Positions 33,541 to 46,324 of a stretch of DNA of 64,000 bases are shown piece after piece. The first letter of the stretch is position 1. Each line of letters starts with the position of its first letter. The stretch covers positions 868,001 to 932,000 of the forward strand of contig OY730169.1 of NCBI GenBank assembly GCA_963422465.1. Reading direction: 5' to 3'. The notes beneath the pieces are model-generated. The model saw only the letters and a list, made by a program, of their open reading frames with translations, did not search any database and was not told the origin of the DNA. This DNA comes from Lichina pygmaea. Lineage: Eukaryota; Ascomycota; Lichinomycetes; Lichinales; Lichinaceae. A program made the position numbers and the translations under genes.

Positions 33541-34037
33541 GGTGGAGCTTGCTTGGCATAGGTTAACTGTTTCCAGTCTGTGAAGTAGTGCCAGAGAGAG
33601 AGGAGTCACCTGGTTTCCCAGCAGTAATAATCTAGTCCTGGGACCAGACCCCAAGACTAGACTTTTCTGGGCAGCTTATTCCAACTAACCTCTGGGTAAA
33701 GCTAGGAGTATTTGCCTAGACTAGGGACCAGACCCCCTATCTAGACTTTCCTTGAGTCAAGGACTCTGCTAGGTCTAGAGTCAGTCAGACTCTAACTATT
33801 CCTCTTATCCTGAGACTCTCTCTCTGGTTGTGGCTGGATTGCTGGTTGTTGAAGAAACAGATCGTGGATTCCAAGATCACAACTTTTGACAATCAGGTGT
33901 GATTCTCAAAGGTGATGGGTTTTCAGCGTAAGGTTTGGGTGGGTCAGGACAGGATGTCAGCTGTTTTCCAGAACATATAACAGATTGCCGTCTTTACCAA
34001 AAGTGATAGTCCTTGAACAGTGTGGTTCTGGGAAGAG
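32219..34037 (-). mobile_element. LINE 5' part (5' untranslated region and ORF1), cut by the family C LTR
   Basis: The 5' end TTCTGGGAAGAG at 34026-34037 matches the other LINE 5' ends, and the 5' region has the same GGGACCA-type blocks. The family C 5' LTR interrupts it after ORF1, so ORF2 is not attached. The ORF1 protein is clearly different from alpha and gamma, and it may belong to beta, whose ORF1 is not seen elsewhere in the window. Confidence 0.83.
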
Positions 34038-34550
34038 TTGATGATGTCTAGTGATAAGTGTGGAAAGGTTAGTCACTGGCATCAGCTTGCAGTTCTTCCA
34101 GATTGTGCAGTCTGCAGTCTAATAGTTTACTGATCTACATTCAAAGTACAGATTCTCTTGCTTCTTGTGTTCTTGCTTTTGAGGTAGTAACAGCTTGCAC
34201 ACTCTGTGAACTCTGGGACTGCAGTCTTGCCTATTCAGTCAGTTGTCTGGCCACAACCCTGTCAGTTAGGTGTGAGTACATGTTGGTAGGCTCTTGATTT
34301 CTGTTGTATAGGTGTGAACTCTCAGAGTATAGCTTTCATGCTAATCCTTCTGCCCACAGCTTTGACTCACTATTATACTGACAATACCCAGGGGTTGGCA
34401 GAGGCCTGTAGTCTTCTGAGAATAGACTTGGGTTAGTCCAACAGTTACTTCTCTTCTGGTTGTTAGTGTATAACTCCAGGTGTAGCACTTAGCTTGTCAC
34501 TTCCTCAAGAGTCTGTAGTATATTATGATCTCAAGTCATCTTGTGTTTTT
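34038..34550 (-). mobile_element. Family E Gypsy fragment
   Basis: It aligns at its right end with 52315-52470 (shared blocks around GATAAGTGT, TTAGTCACTGG, GTTTACTGATCTA and CAAAGTACAG). No frame is intact. It lies between a LINE 5' end and a LINE tail. Old fossil. Confidence 0.6.
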
Positions 34551-35479
34551 TATTTTTATTTTTATTTCATTCTTACACTGATAGTAGCTTTACAGTCATG
34601 CAGATCTTCTAGCTAGTAGCGAACCTCTTCAGAAAACCTTTAAAGAAATAAAAACTGAAGGCAGAGTGTGACTAGAACATGTAACAAAAGAAATCTTGAA
34701 GTGTCTGGAAGAAGAAAAAAGATCTAGGTATTAGATTGGGAATAGTGGAGTTTGAAAGCCAGGTTAAACTGGTTTAGTCTTTTCAAAAACATAAACCAGT
34801 ACAGAAACTTCTGTAGAAGCTCTGAGTTTGAAATAATAGTGGTGAAGTCTTGGGGATTAAAAGAAGCTTGTTGTCTTTGTCTTGAATAGAGAGAACATGA
34901 AGAAGTGATGTGTTTTACAGTTTCCTCTGCTTGGCCACACATACATAAAAAGGTAGCAAAATCAGGAACTCCAGCTCTGAATAGAAAACTTGCCAGACCA
35001 ATTCTCCCAGTTCTGATTTGTAGTAGTAGACTTGCCTCAGCTTTCTGTAGCTTTTTGTAGAGCTCCAGATTGTCTTTGTGTGGCTTTGGGCAGAAAGTCT
35101 GCCAACCTGGGTGGCTTCTTCTTTTCTTCTCTTTCTATTAGTTTTCCCACTCTTTAGTAAAAAGCTTTTGTAGTTCTTTCTTTGAACTTTTCTTTCTAGA
35201 ATTTGCTGTAGAACCTCAGATAGAACTCTGTCATAGACTCCTGAAATATCCAGAGAGAGAAGAGATGCAACTATGCCTTTCTTCCAGACTTTCTCCAATT
35301 GGGAGGTCAGGAGGAAAAGTGCTGACTCTGTTGATCTTTCTTTCCTGAAGCCCATCTGGATTTCTGCCAATAGACTAGCTTCTTCTGCTACTTTGCTTAG
35401 TCTGGCTGCAGTAATAGCTTCCATCAGTTTACCTGTTGTGTTCAGCAGAGCTATAGGGTGCCAGACTTTAGCTTGATTG
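34551..35479 (-). mobile_element. LINE subfamily beta 3' fragment with an internal deletion
   Basis: T-rich tail at 34548-34575, then sequence matching the beta copies. It runs from the tail to ...GATTG, where the family C LTR starts. About 1 kb is missing at about 35195-35205 relative to 8450-9415: sequence coding for LQQILERK joins directly to SKKELQKLFTKEWEDQW. That removes the FADD active site. The junction shows only a few bases of shared sequence (AG). Confidence 0.83.
34724..35479 (-). pseudogene. LINE beta ORF2 remnant lacking the RT active site
   Basis: Translated pieces show MEAITAARLSKVAEEASL, IQMGFRKERSTESALFLLTS and SLDISGVYDRVLSEVLQ. After the deletion the C-terminal part includes CVCGQAEETVKHITSS-type sequence. 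It is also frameshifted near 34930. It cannot encode an active polymerase. Confidence 0.8.
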
Positions 35480-35795
35480 TGTCACAGTTCTGGCCCAGTT
35501 GCGTATCTGGCACAAGTCACACACCTTGCTGGGAAGTTCCATCTGCACTGTTGCCTGTTTGCTAGTCACGCACCTTGCCGGGAAGTTCCATCTGCACTGT
35601 TGCCTGTTTACTCCACTGTATCCCCTGCCTATAAGAACTTCTCCTGCTCCCCCAGCTTCTTCTCTTCTTCTTTTCTCTTTTCCTTCCTTGTCTTTTGTTT
35701 TGTACATCAATCCAAGTCTCAAGTCTCAAGCCAAGTCAGGTCAAGGTTACTGGATCAGTTAGGCTTGAGTTCTACTCTGCCATTGCCTTGTCACA
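35480..35795 (+). repeat. 5' LTR of plus-strand family C (316 bp, with an internal tandem duplication)
   Basis: Like the 274 bp LTRs at 31945-32218 and 40551-40824, but longer because a block of about 48 bp (from GTCACxCACCTTGC to GCCTGTTT) is present twice at about 35516-35612. CCTATAAGAAC is at about 35628. Confidence 0.88.
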
Positions 35796-35853
35796 CTACA
35801 AAAGACCTACCCAACCATAACACACTTCACCAAGCCATGTTCATGTCCTTGTC

Positions 35854-36790
35854 ATGTCTCAACAACCAGACCAAGCCATGCCAGTTGCTGGAAATGACAA
35901 GTTCCTTCGCAACATGTTTGCAGAGTTCATGTGAATTCAAGCTACTAACACTACTCCCAAGTCCAAGTCTGAACCTACTGCTGACCCAGAGATCTTCAGT
36001 GGTGATGGTGGAAACACAGAAATCACGCATGAGAAGCTTGAGAGCTTCATCACGTCACTGTCACTCAAGATAACACTCAACACTGACTGGTACCCCACAG
36101 AAATATCGCAGATTGCATATGTCTTTTCACGCACGACTGGCACTACGCAGTCCTACATCTCAGCTAAGATCATGGCTGGCCAGTACATTGACTGGCACAA
36201 CATTGTCCAAGATCTCCGGAACACCTTCTCTGACCCAGACTCAGAGTTCCTAGCTCAGAGGAAGCTTATCACCTTCTGTCAGACCAACCATTCCTTTGCT
36301 GAGTTCTTCACAGAGTTCAGTCAGTATGCTCCACGCACAGGCTTCAACAACAAGGCCTTGAAGTGCCATCTTTGATGCACTGTCTCTGAAGAGCTTGCCA
36401 AGCAGCTTGTCAGCATCAACCTCAAGGACATCAGCTATCAGAAGCTTGTTGAGGAATGCCAGCTGCAGGACAACCAGTTGCGTGCCACTTCTGCCAACTC
36501 TCACCGTCCACGTCAAGCACCTCCCACCCAAGCCTCAGTTCCACAGTCAGGGTTCATCAAGCCAGCCTTCACGCCACAGCCACCAAGTCCTACCATGGAT
36601 CTCAGCCACTCTAAGCTGATACCAGAAGAGTGAGAACATCACTGAAGCAAAGGCCTCTGCTTCTACTGTGGGAACCAAGATCATGTCTCAACCTTCTGTC
36701 CAGTGAAAAGCATGCCTGTTGTTACCACCACCACAACCACCACCAAGTCTGCCACTGTTGAGACTACTCCAGAGTCGGAAAACAAGTAGT
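35854..36790 (+). pseudogene. Family C gag region (plus-strand copy)
   Basis: Starts MSQQPDQAMPVAGN as in the minus copy. A gag fold region is followed by a knuckle with the pattern CFYCGNQDHVSTFC near 36660-36700. Broken fossil. Confidence 0.8.
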
Positions 36791-36899
36791 CCTTGGTCAT
36801 CGTCACACCCAAGGACATGAAAAGGATCTCCATGTTGGCTATCTGTCTCCAGACCAGCAATTGGACAGCAAGTGCTTGTTTCTTCCTTGTATCCTAGAT

Positions 36900-39800
36900 G
36901 GGAAATTTAAGTACAATACTCTTATTGACTCTGGCTGTTCAGCATTTGGCTACATTGGTGCTTCCTTTGCGCAATCTCTTCACCAAGAACCTCTCCCCTA
37001 CCCACGCACATTGTGATTGTTTGATAGCAAGATGTCACAAACCACACATCTCACCAAGACAATCATGACCACAGCACATGGCATGCACCAGGAGGAAGTC
37101 TCTCTCTTTGTGTCTCCTGGTCTTCACTATGATGTGATTCTGGGGATGCCATGGCTCCAGAAGCACAGGCCACACATTGATTGGACAAACACCTCAATCA
37201 TGTTCAAGTCAGATCACTGCTGATCTGCATGCCTCAAGTCAAACAATAGCTATCCAATCTCTTTGGATCTTGAAGCCAAGATGTCTGCTGGAAAGTCTCA
37301 GGATCCCAAGCTCCTTTCTGCCACACTAATCTCCATCAATGCTACCACATTTTCCCTCCTTGCTGCCAAGCCAGATCACCAGGTGTTCAGTGTTTCTCTG
37401 AGAGACATTGAGCAGGTGTTGAAGCTAAAGAAGTGTGTGGATCCTGCCACACTTCTCCCTGCTCAGTACCACAAGTTCCTGGACATCTTCAGCAAGGATG
37501 ACACTGACAAGCTTCCTCCTCTACACCCAGGAGTTGACCACGAGATCAAGATGGAACCAGGAACCCAGGCACCCTCTGGACCTCTGTACAGCATAAGCAG
37601 AGAAGAACTTGAAGTTCTCAAGAAGTACCTGACAGAGAACCTGAACAAGGGCTTTATTCAAGCATCTTCATCACCTGCTGCTGCACCAGTCCTTTTTGTC
37701 AAGAAGCCAGGAGGTGGATTGTATTTCTGTGTAGACTACAGAGCACTCAACACCATCACCATCAAGAACTGTTACCCCCTGCCACTAATCCGGGAGATGT
37801 TGGACCAGCTTTGCAAAGCTGTGTGGTACACCAAGCTTGACATTGTTGGTGCCTTCAACTGTATCCAGATGAAGGAAGGTGAAGAATGGAAGACTGTGTT
37901 CCGCACACGCTCAGGCCTCTACAAATACCTCGTCATGCTCTTTGGTCTTGCCAATACTCCAAGCATGTTCCAGAACTACATCAATGATGTTTTGAGACCT
38001 GACATCGTTGATGTCTTTGGCACTGCCTATGTGGATGACATCCTTGTCTACAGTCAGACACTCAAGGAACACCAGAAGCATGTCAAGCTTGTTCTCAGTT
38101 GAGTACAAGATGCAAGCCTGCAAGTTGACATCTCCAAGTACGACTTTGAAGTGCATCAAGTCAAGTACCTTGGCCTCATCATTCAGTCTGCCACTGAAGA
38201 TGGCTGACCCAGATCTGTGAGCATGGACCCAGCCAAGACTAATGCCATCAAGAAGTGGAAGCCTCCTGCCAGTCTCAAGGAAGTGCAGAGCTTCATTGCC
38301 TTTGCAAACTTCTACCACCAGTTCATCAAAGACTTTGCCAAGCTTGCATCCCCACTCACAGCTCTGACCAAGAAGAATGTTGCCTTCAAGTGGGAAACCC
38401 CAGAGCAGTGCTTGTTTGAAAGCATCAAGAAGGTGTTCAGCACTGCACCCATCCTGCAGCACTTTGATCTGGAGAAGGAGTGTGTTGTTGAGACTGACAC
38501 TTCTGACTACATCTCTGGTGCTGTCCTGTCACAGCCAGATCATGAAGAAGTTCTACGCCCTGTTGCCTTCTTGTCACACCACCACCTGCTGGCAGAATGC
38601 AACTACAAGATCTACAACAAAGAGTTGCTGGCAATTGTCCATGCCTTTAAAGAATAGCAAGCAGAGCTTGAAGGATCTCCAGAACCTGTCAAGGTAATCT
38701 CTGATCACAAGAACTTGGAGTATTTCATGTTGTCAAAGCACCTTTCCCGCTGTCAAGCCTGTTGGAGTGAGTTCTTGTCACGCTTCAATTTCAAGATTAG
38801 CTACTGTCCAGGCAGTCAGTGCAAGACTGACACCCTCACTCAACATTCCCAAGACCTCCCGTCAGACAGTGATCCCTGTCAAGACTTCATGGAGCAAGTT
38901 GTCCTCAAGCCCAAGAATCTTGCACATTCAGAGGTTCAAGTCAAGCCCATCCAGATCCTGAGATGTTCAGAAGCTGCACCAGTTGACACTAAACCTGATG
39001 CTGCACCTCTTTCAGACATCATCCAAGCTGCCTATAACAACCTTGCTGAAGGTGATCCAGTGGCAACAGTGTCACAGATGCTAAGGGATGGTGTCAGGCA
39101 CAGTTGAGAAGTGTCTCTCTCAGACTGCAGCTTGGAAAATAACTGTCTCTTCTACAAGAACTGACTCTGGATCTCTGAGAATGATAAGCTACATCTACAC
39201 CTGTTCCAAGAAGCCCATGACCAAGCAATGGCTGGCCACACTGGGATTACCAAGACCCACAATCTTCTGTCTTGTTGGTACTATTAGCCAAAGATAGTGA
39301 ACATCATACAGCAGTACATCAGGAATTGTCATGTCTGCTCTTGAGCAAAGCCTGCCTGTGATTGCCAAGGAGAGCTGCTGTCTCTTCCCGTGCCTCAGCA
39401 ATATTGGCAGGATCTGGCTATGGATTTCATTACTGACTTGCCCAAGTCAAGAGATACCTGCTTCCCTGGTGCCAAGCACATCTGGGTCATCACTGACTGT
39501 CTCACCAAAGAACACCACTTTGTGCTATGTGCTGAGATGACAACCTCACATCTTGTCTGGATGTTCATCCAGTTTGTTGTCTGTACCCATGGCTTACCCA
39601 GGAGTATTGTCTCAGACAGAGGAGGTCAGTTTGTCAGCTTATTCTGGAAAGTACTCTGTGCCTATCTTGACATCATGCTACGACTATCCTCAGGACACCA
39701 CCCAGAGACAGATGGTCAGACAGAACAAGAGAATCAGGAGCTTGAACACTACCTGAGATCCTATGTCAACTATCTCCAAGATGACTGGGTCCAATGGCTT

Positions 39801-40450
39801 CCTCTGGCAGAGTTCACGCAGAACAACTCCCAGTCTGATTCCTCTGGTATGTCACTGTTCTTTGCCAACAAAGGGTTCCATCCACAGCTCAGCATCACAC
39901 CCACGAGTGAAGCCTGCAACCAAGATGCTATGGAAATCTCTGGAGAAATAACGCAGATTCTGGAACAGTTGCAAGCTGAACTCCGACTATCCCAGGAAGC
40001 TCAAGCTCACACCACCAATTTGCATCAAGTCCTGTCACTGTCCTATCAAACTGGAGATCTTGTTTGGCTGAATACCAAGAACATCAGGACACGCCACCCA
40101 TGCAAAAAGCTTGACAACAAGTGGATTGGACCATTCAAGGTGTTGAAGACAGTCGGAAGCTGTGCCTGCCATCTGGAGCTTCCACACACTCTCAAGATCC
40201 ACCCTGTCTTTTACATTTCCCTTCTACATCTGACACCTGCTAATCCTATCCCTGGCCAATCAAATAAACACCCTGGCCCTGTCATTGGTCAAGACACAGA
40301 TGAAGAGTTCCAGGTTGAAGACATCCTTGAATCCAAGCCAGCAATGTCTTGACAGAAGGTCAAGTACCTGGTCAAATAGTCTGGATGGCCAATTGAAGAT
40401 GCCACTGAAGAGCCTATTGAGCATCTTGACAACACCAAAGACACCATCTA
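36900..40450 (+). pseudogene. Family C pol region: protease, RT, RNase H, integrase, chromodomain
   Basis: Protease-like IDSGCSAFGYIGASF. RT motifs GFIQASSSPAAAPVLFVKKP, FCVDYRALNTITIKN and TAYVDDILVYSQ. RNase H motif VVETDTSDYISGAVLSQP. Integrase VSDRGGQFVSLFWKVL and HHPETDGQTEQENQ. Chromodomain start EEFQVEDILESK. The order is standard for Ty3/Gypsy chromoviruses. Several breaks are present; fossil. Confidence 0.87.
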
Positions 40451-40532
40451 CAACTTCCATGAGAAATACCCAAGGAAACCACAGCCACAGAACTACACCC
40501 ACAAGCGGTGTGAGGCTCACAGGAATTTGCCA

Positions 40533-40550
40533 TGTGAAGGAGAGGGGTAA
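40533..40550 (+). other. Polypurine tract of plus-strand family C
   Basis: GTGAAGGAGAGGGGTAA directly precedes the TGTCAC edge of the 3' LTR. Confidence 0.75.
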
Positions 40551-40824
40551 TGTCACAGTTCTGGCCCAGTTGCATATCTGGCACAAGTCACACACCTTGC
40601 CGGGAAGTTCCATCTGCACTGTTGCCTGTTTGCTCCACTGTTGCCTGATCCCCTGCCTATAAGAACTTCTCCTACTCCCCCAGCTGCTTCTCTTCCTTTC
40701 TCTTTTTCTTCCTTCCTTGTCTTTCGTCTTGTACATCAATCCAAGTCTCAAGTCTCAAGCCAGGTCAGGTCAAGGTTACCGAATCAGTTAGGCTTGAGTT
40801 CTGCTCTGCTATTGCCTTGTCACA
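40551..40824 (+). repeat. 3' LTR of plus-strand family C (274 bp)
   Basis: TGTCACAGTTC to TTGTCACA, matching 31945-32218 at nearly all positions. The TATA-type motif CCTATAAGAAC is near 40656. Confidence 0.9.
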
Positions 40825-41373
40825 AAGTCTTAGGCAAAACCATCAAGCCAGCACTTTGGCTATCACACAGCTCTTAGGCACTGGAGTGGTGATGTCTCCT
40901 TGTACAACCACTCTCCTTCTTTAACAGGTGGTCTCTGTTTGATTAACAACACTATAGTGCCAAGACCACTCCCCCCCTAGCAGATCCTCACATGTTAGCT
41001 GGAGACTCTGCTAGAAGGGTGACATGATGAGAACTCCTCTTGACTACTCCAGAGGTGCCCTATCAGACACCTAGACTTCATATCCACCAGCTGTGGGGCT
41101 AGCTTCAGACTGTAGTATACACAGTAGTTCTCTGTCAGGTGGTTTTCCTTTCCCAAGCTTGGTTGCAGTTCTCTGTTCTGCTGTAGCTGTTTCACAGGGG
41201 CATCCAGAGTGCCTACGCAACAACTCTGGTGGCCTGTCACTCCACAACACCAGCAGTTTGACTGGTGACTTGATTAGCTCTCAGTGCAGCAACTACAAGC
41301 AGTCTGGAAAGCCACCTGCCATCAACTGCCCTGAGGTTCCCAGCCTGCACCACATAGAGGTTTGAGTTGTTGC
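40825..41373 (-). mobile_element. U module, copy 2, 5' half only, inverted
   Basis: Reverse complement of the first half of the U module at 6185-6735. Its 5' edge (CCTGCAACAACTC on the minus strand) abuts family E RNase H sequence at about 41373. The 3' half is missing where the family C 3' LTR begins. A beta LINE fragment in the same orientation lies on the far side of family C, so this may be the remains of a fourth U-LINE chimera. Confidence 0.75.
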
Positions 41374-44094
41374 AGGCTGTGAGAACTATGATAGAGTAAT
41401 AACTACTATTAAGGTAGTGCCTCCACTTCTTGAATACTATAATAATTGCCAGCAACTCACTGTCATGGACTTTGTAGTTGTACTCAGCTGCTATTATCTT
41501 GTGAGAATAATACACCACTGGATACTAGTGGTGTGTTGTGGGGTTGTCCTCTTGTGGCTGTGACAAGATTCCTCTGATCACAAATTCTGATGTGTCAGTG
41601 TTAACACAGATTGGCTGGCTTTGGTTGAAGTGCCCCAGCACTGGTGCACAGGTAAACATGTTTTTGAGAGTCTAGACCACCTACTCCATGTCTGCTGACA
41701 GCTGGAAGCTTGTGATCTTTGGTTGGTCAGTTTTTTTGAGGTACTCTGTAAGTGCCTCCACTACATGTGAGAAACCTTATATAAACTACCAGTAGAAGTT
41801 CACAAACCCCAGAAAGTATTGGATATCCTGTACTAGTTTTGGTGTCAGCCACTCAGTGATAGCTTAAACTCTTGGAGACTCTATTGATACTTCTCTTTCA
41901 GTCACCACAAACTCTAGGAAGCTTACTTCCCTGACTGCAAAGTAATACTTTGACAGCTTTGTGTACAGCTGGGCACTGCAGAGGTATTCCAACACCTTGT
42001 GTACATATACCAGATGCTTGTCATAAGCTGCTGAGAAGATGAGTATGTTATCTATGTAAACAATGCAGGTGATGTTGATCAGGCTGTCAAGTGTCTGCTT
42101 CATGAATGCTTGAAAAGTCACTGGCATGTTGGCTATTCTGAATAGTATCACAAGGTATTTAAAGTGACTGTATTATGTTTGAAACACACTTTTCCACTCA
42201 TCACCCTTGTGGATGTAGATATAATAGTACATATCTTAGAGGTTGATCTTTGTGAAAACACAAGTGTCACACAGTCAATCAAAAAGCTCCCAAATCAGTG
42301 GTAGCAACCCCAAGTTCTTTTGAGTTTTGTTGTTGAACTCTTGATAGTCAACATATTTTTATTTTTTATTTTATTCTTACTCTGATTTGGCTGGTGAGCC
42401 ATGCAGAACTTCTAGATACATACTTTTTTTTCCCAGAAAACCTTTGAAGGAATAAAAACTGAGACTTGGGTAAGACTAGGGAATTATCTGGGAGAATATG
42501 CAGTGTCTGGAGGAAATAAAATCACAGAGATGATAGGTTTTCTGGTAAGAGTTGGTGTGCTAAGTTAAACTGGTCTAGTCTTTTCAAAGACATAAACCAG
42601 AGAAGAAATTCTTTAAGCACTTTAGGCTTTTGAAGTAAAGTAGAGAAATTGTAGGAAAGAAAAGTGGCTTGCTGTCTTTGAGTAAGAAACTTGTTACAAG
42701 AGAAAGTGATATGTTGAGCAGTCTCTTCTCCAAAACCACAGGAACATAGAGAGGATTGGAAGTCTGGAACATTTGCTCTGAAAAGAAAGCTGGCTAGTCC
42801 TATCCTTGCTGATAGAATCTGCAAGTAAAGACTAGCTTCAGCTTTTCTCAAGTCTTTGAAAACTTTGAGATTTTTCCTTTGGGGTAGTCTGCAAAATAGC
42901 TCCCAGACTGGAGAACACTTCTGTCTGTTTGCCTGCCATCTGGCTTCCCACTCTTTCTGAAACACTTCTTGAAATTGTTTCTTAGAGTAATCTTGGTTAG
43001 TGGTTAGTTCTTCTAGCCATCTTGCTTTCCAGTTAGGTGTGACAGTAGACAGAGACTTTGGAGGTGTTCTCAGAGTAGAAACAAAAACAGTGATCTGGGA
43101 AAAGAGCTTATAGAGAAGTGAGGAGAGAGGATTAGGAGAAGTATTAGAAAAATAGAAAGATTGTAGGAAAGTTGCTGTTGTAAATTTGAAATAAAGATCA
43201 AGAGGTGGTAGGAATAGTTCTCCTTCAATAAGAAATGTAGGAGTAGCTTTGAAGACACCTCCTATAGTTTTTAGACACTTAGTCTGGAAAAGATTTAGAG
43301 AAGAAATATTAGAAGGTTTTTTGTGGGGATTGAACCAGACTCCTACTGCATAGCTGAGAAGTGATCTCAGTATTGCAGTGTAGACAAGTCTAGCAGAGAG
43401 AACAGGTAGACCCTATGTAGAAAAAGTAGTTCTGGAAAGTGCTGAGAAAAACTTGGAAGCTTTCTGTAACATGATTTTCTGGTGTTTTTTCCAGAGAAGC
43501 TTGGAATCATAGTGTAGTCCCAGAATACACACTTCTTTCTTAGGCTGTAGTACCACTTCTCCAAGTCTTAGACTGAGCTGAAGATTATCTGTTCTTCTTC
43601 TAGAAAAATGGAGAAGTTCATACTTTTCAGGTGCAAACTTCATTCCATGTTTTCTTACCCAGTCTAAACACTTGGAGTGAGTAGACTTTAGCTTCAGGAG
43701 ATTGCTTTTAAGAGAAGGGGAAAATGCCAGAAGGTTTGTATCATCTGCAAAGCCCAGAGCTGATACACCTTTCTCTGGTGTATGAACAATATTATGAAGA
43801 TCTGAAATATAGAAAAGAAATAAAATAGGAGAGAGAGGTGAACCTTGAGGGACTCCACAGTGTACTGGAAATAAAGAAGACTCTGAATCATCAAAAACAA
43901 GACAGGTTTTTCTTTGAGTAGTGAAAGAAAAGATCCAGTTAACAAACCAGCTGGGGATTCCTTTTCTCTCCAGGATTTTCTTGAGAATTTCTGGCAGAAC
44001 TCTATCATAAGCTCCTGAGATATCCAGAGAAAGAAGACTGGCTACTATTCCTTCTTTCCAGATTTTTTCAACTTGGGAAGTGAGTAGAAATAGT

Positions 44095-44632
44095 TGTTGC
44101 AGTCTGTACCGTGCTATCCTAACTGAGTATAAGATTAAGGGCAAGATACGGAAGACAGGTTGGTTCTCGCAGGAGAGGAGTGTCAAGGAGTGTGAAGGGG
44201 TTTGGTGGAACATGGTGGTGGTGACACCTGATCAATGGCTTTGTACAAAAAGATTGTATTGAAGTAGATCTAGTTGTCAGGATCACAACATGAGTTGGAG
44301 ACGATCATTCCATAAGGGAACTATCACCAGACTATATAGTGCTCAGTTTGTGAGCACAGTGAGCTCTGCTCACTTTGCTCACTTGTTCATACACGCTGCA
44401 GTGAGCTGGGTGAGCTCTGCTCACTTTGCTCACTGTTCATACACACTGTGGTGAGCTGGGTGAGCTCTGCTCACTCTGCTCACACATATGCATGCTGTGG
44501 CGAGCACCCCCTGGTTTGTCTCACCGGTCACGTGACTGGTTCCCGTGTCACGCTGTCTGGTACTTCTGTCCAGTATCCTGTCTGCTGCTTTCTGTGAGTA
44601 TATAAAGACTGTGTTCCTCCTGGGTCATAACA
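44095..44632 (-). repeat. Solo LTR related to family B (538 bp) inside LINE gamma
   Basis: Plus-strand edges TGTTGCAG and CATAACA. A perfect target-site duplication ATAGT lies at 44090-44094 and 44633-44637. The first 250 bp match the family B LTR, but the middle holds a different hairpin array (44350-44485). The orientation is given by analogy with family B. Two LTRs have recombined to one, the usual solo LTR history. Confidence 0.9.
44350..44485. repeat. Hairpin minisatellite in the solo LTR
   Basis: Three units of the type GTGAGC ... AGTGAGC tct GCTCACT ... GCTCAC, so that an outer and an inner stem can nest. TATATAAAG follows at about 44599. Confidence 0.85.
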
Positions 44633-46324
44633 ATAGTGCAGACTCAGTTGATCTTCATTTTCTGAAGCCCATCTGGATTTCTGGTAGCAGGTTTTCTTTC
44701 TCAGCCAGTTCACTTAGCTTTGTGGCTGCCAGAGCTTCCATCAGCTTCCCAATTGTGTTGAGAAGTGCTATTGGCCTCCAAACTTTGGCATAGCAATAGG
44801 ATCCTTTGCTAGACTTTCTCAAGCATATTGTTCTGGCTGCTTTGTATCTGTCAGGGAAATATTCTAGCTTCCAGCAGGCCTCCAGAACTTTGGCTATCTT
44901 TTCATTGAAAGAGTCTCCTAATACCTTTAGAAATCCATTGGGTAGAGTGTCTTTCCCAGGAGCTGTAAAAGGTTTTTTCTTTTTCAGAATATTATGGATA
45001 TCTTCTTTGGAGATTTCCTGAGATAGCTGGTGTTGTTGGTGGTTGGCTGGCTGGTCCTGGGATTCTGGTACTGGCTGGAGAGGTAGAGGGAAGAACTGGG
45101 TTTTGAATACTTCTACCTTTTCTGTGAAAGTTCTGGCAGTTTCTCTATCTTGCTTTGTGAGCTCTGGCACAATTGGAAGTTCTGGTGGTTTGCCAGCTTT
45201 TTCTTTACCCCACTTGGCTATTTTCCAGTGCTTTTGTGTTTCAGCCAGGTTCTGGAGTTGTTCTCTGAATGTCTTTCTTTTAGCATTCTTGATCAGGTGT
45301 TTCTTTTCCTTTATTACCTTTTCAAGTTTGTAGACTGGTTCTTGGTTTTGGAAGACTTTTCTTCTCAGTTTTCTTTCCTCTTTAATTTTCTCTTTAATCT
45401 CTTGGTTCCACCAGGGAACAGTGTACTTTGAGTCTCTCAGAGGTCTTGTTGTCTTGTCAGCCAGTTCTTGAAGAGTTTTGTCCAGGTTCTCCAGATAGTT
45501 GTCCACTTCCTCTCTGTTAAGTAGTGGTGGAATAGGGGGAAGATTCTTAGCTTCTTTCTTGACTTGGTCCAGATCTAGTGTTCTCCAGTTTCTTTGGTGG
45601 GTTCTGGCTTTCTTTGGTGTTTCCAGACTTAGGATTGTCTGAACTGGTCTGTGGTCTGAACCTGTGTGGAAGTCTAGGTTAATCTGGGAAGAAATAAAGG
45701 AATTAAGAAGTGACATAGAAATAAAAGATAAGTCAATAGCAGAGGAGGGAGGCTCTGCCAGTGTTCTTGCTCTTGTTGGTGTGAAAGGTGCTATTGCCAG
45801 CTCTAGTCCTTGATTATCTGTGAGTTCTTTGAACTTAGTAGCTAGTTCAGAGTAGAGTTGGGAGGATTTTGACCAGGATGGGTGGTGGAGGTTTGAGTCA
45901 GTCAGAAGACTATGTTCTCCTTCTTTCTCCAGTGCCTGGGCCAGTACATCCAGTAGAGCTTCTGCTGATACTCTGTAGTTTTCCTGGCTTGTGGGTGTGA
46001 AGTACAGGTTATGTACCCAGAACACTTTTGCTTGCACTCTTATCTCCAGTGATGTTAAATTCTTGCTCCAGAACACAGGGGTTATAGCTGACCTCTGTAT
46101 TCTTCTGTTGATTAGAACCAGAGTTCTCCCTAACACTGAGTCTTGAAGAGGGTAGAAGGCTGAGAAGACTGTTGAGGTACTTGTTTCCTGGTATGGATTT
46201 CTCTATAGTTCTTGAAGTGCAATCAGATCCACTTCCTGGAGTCTGGGGTTAGCTAGTAGGAGATCTTGGCATGTCTGGCTTTTCTGCACATTATACTGGA
46301 GAAGGTTGAGAGTTGGTGTACTCA

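Larger units (their letters stand above)
35480..40824 (+). mobile_element. Family C chromovirus, plus strand, both LTRs
   Basis: Ty3/Gypsy element of 5345 bp with LTRs at 35480-35795 and 40551-40824. Parts: gag (about 35854-36790), protease (about 36900-37220), RT (about 37263-38100), RNase H (about 38217-38900), integrase (about 39200-40000), chromodomain (about 40300-40450), purine tract, 3' LTR. Fossil with several breaks. I see no matching 5 bp repeat at the two ends (GATTG on the left, AAGTC on the right), so one end may have been altered after insertion. No antisense gene is seen, unlike families A and B. Confidence 0.9.

Noticed and set aside
41237-41373. Protein frame that joins family E RNase H to U sequence
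   Set aside because: The frame crosses an element junction. The part beyond 41373 is inverted U module and has no RNase H similarity.
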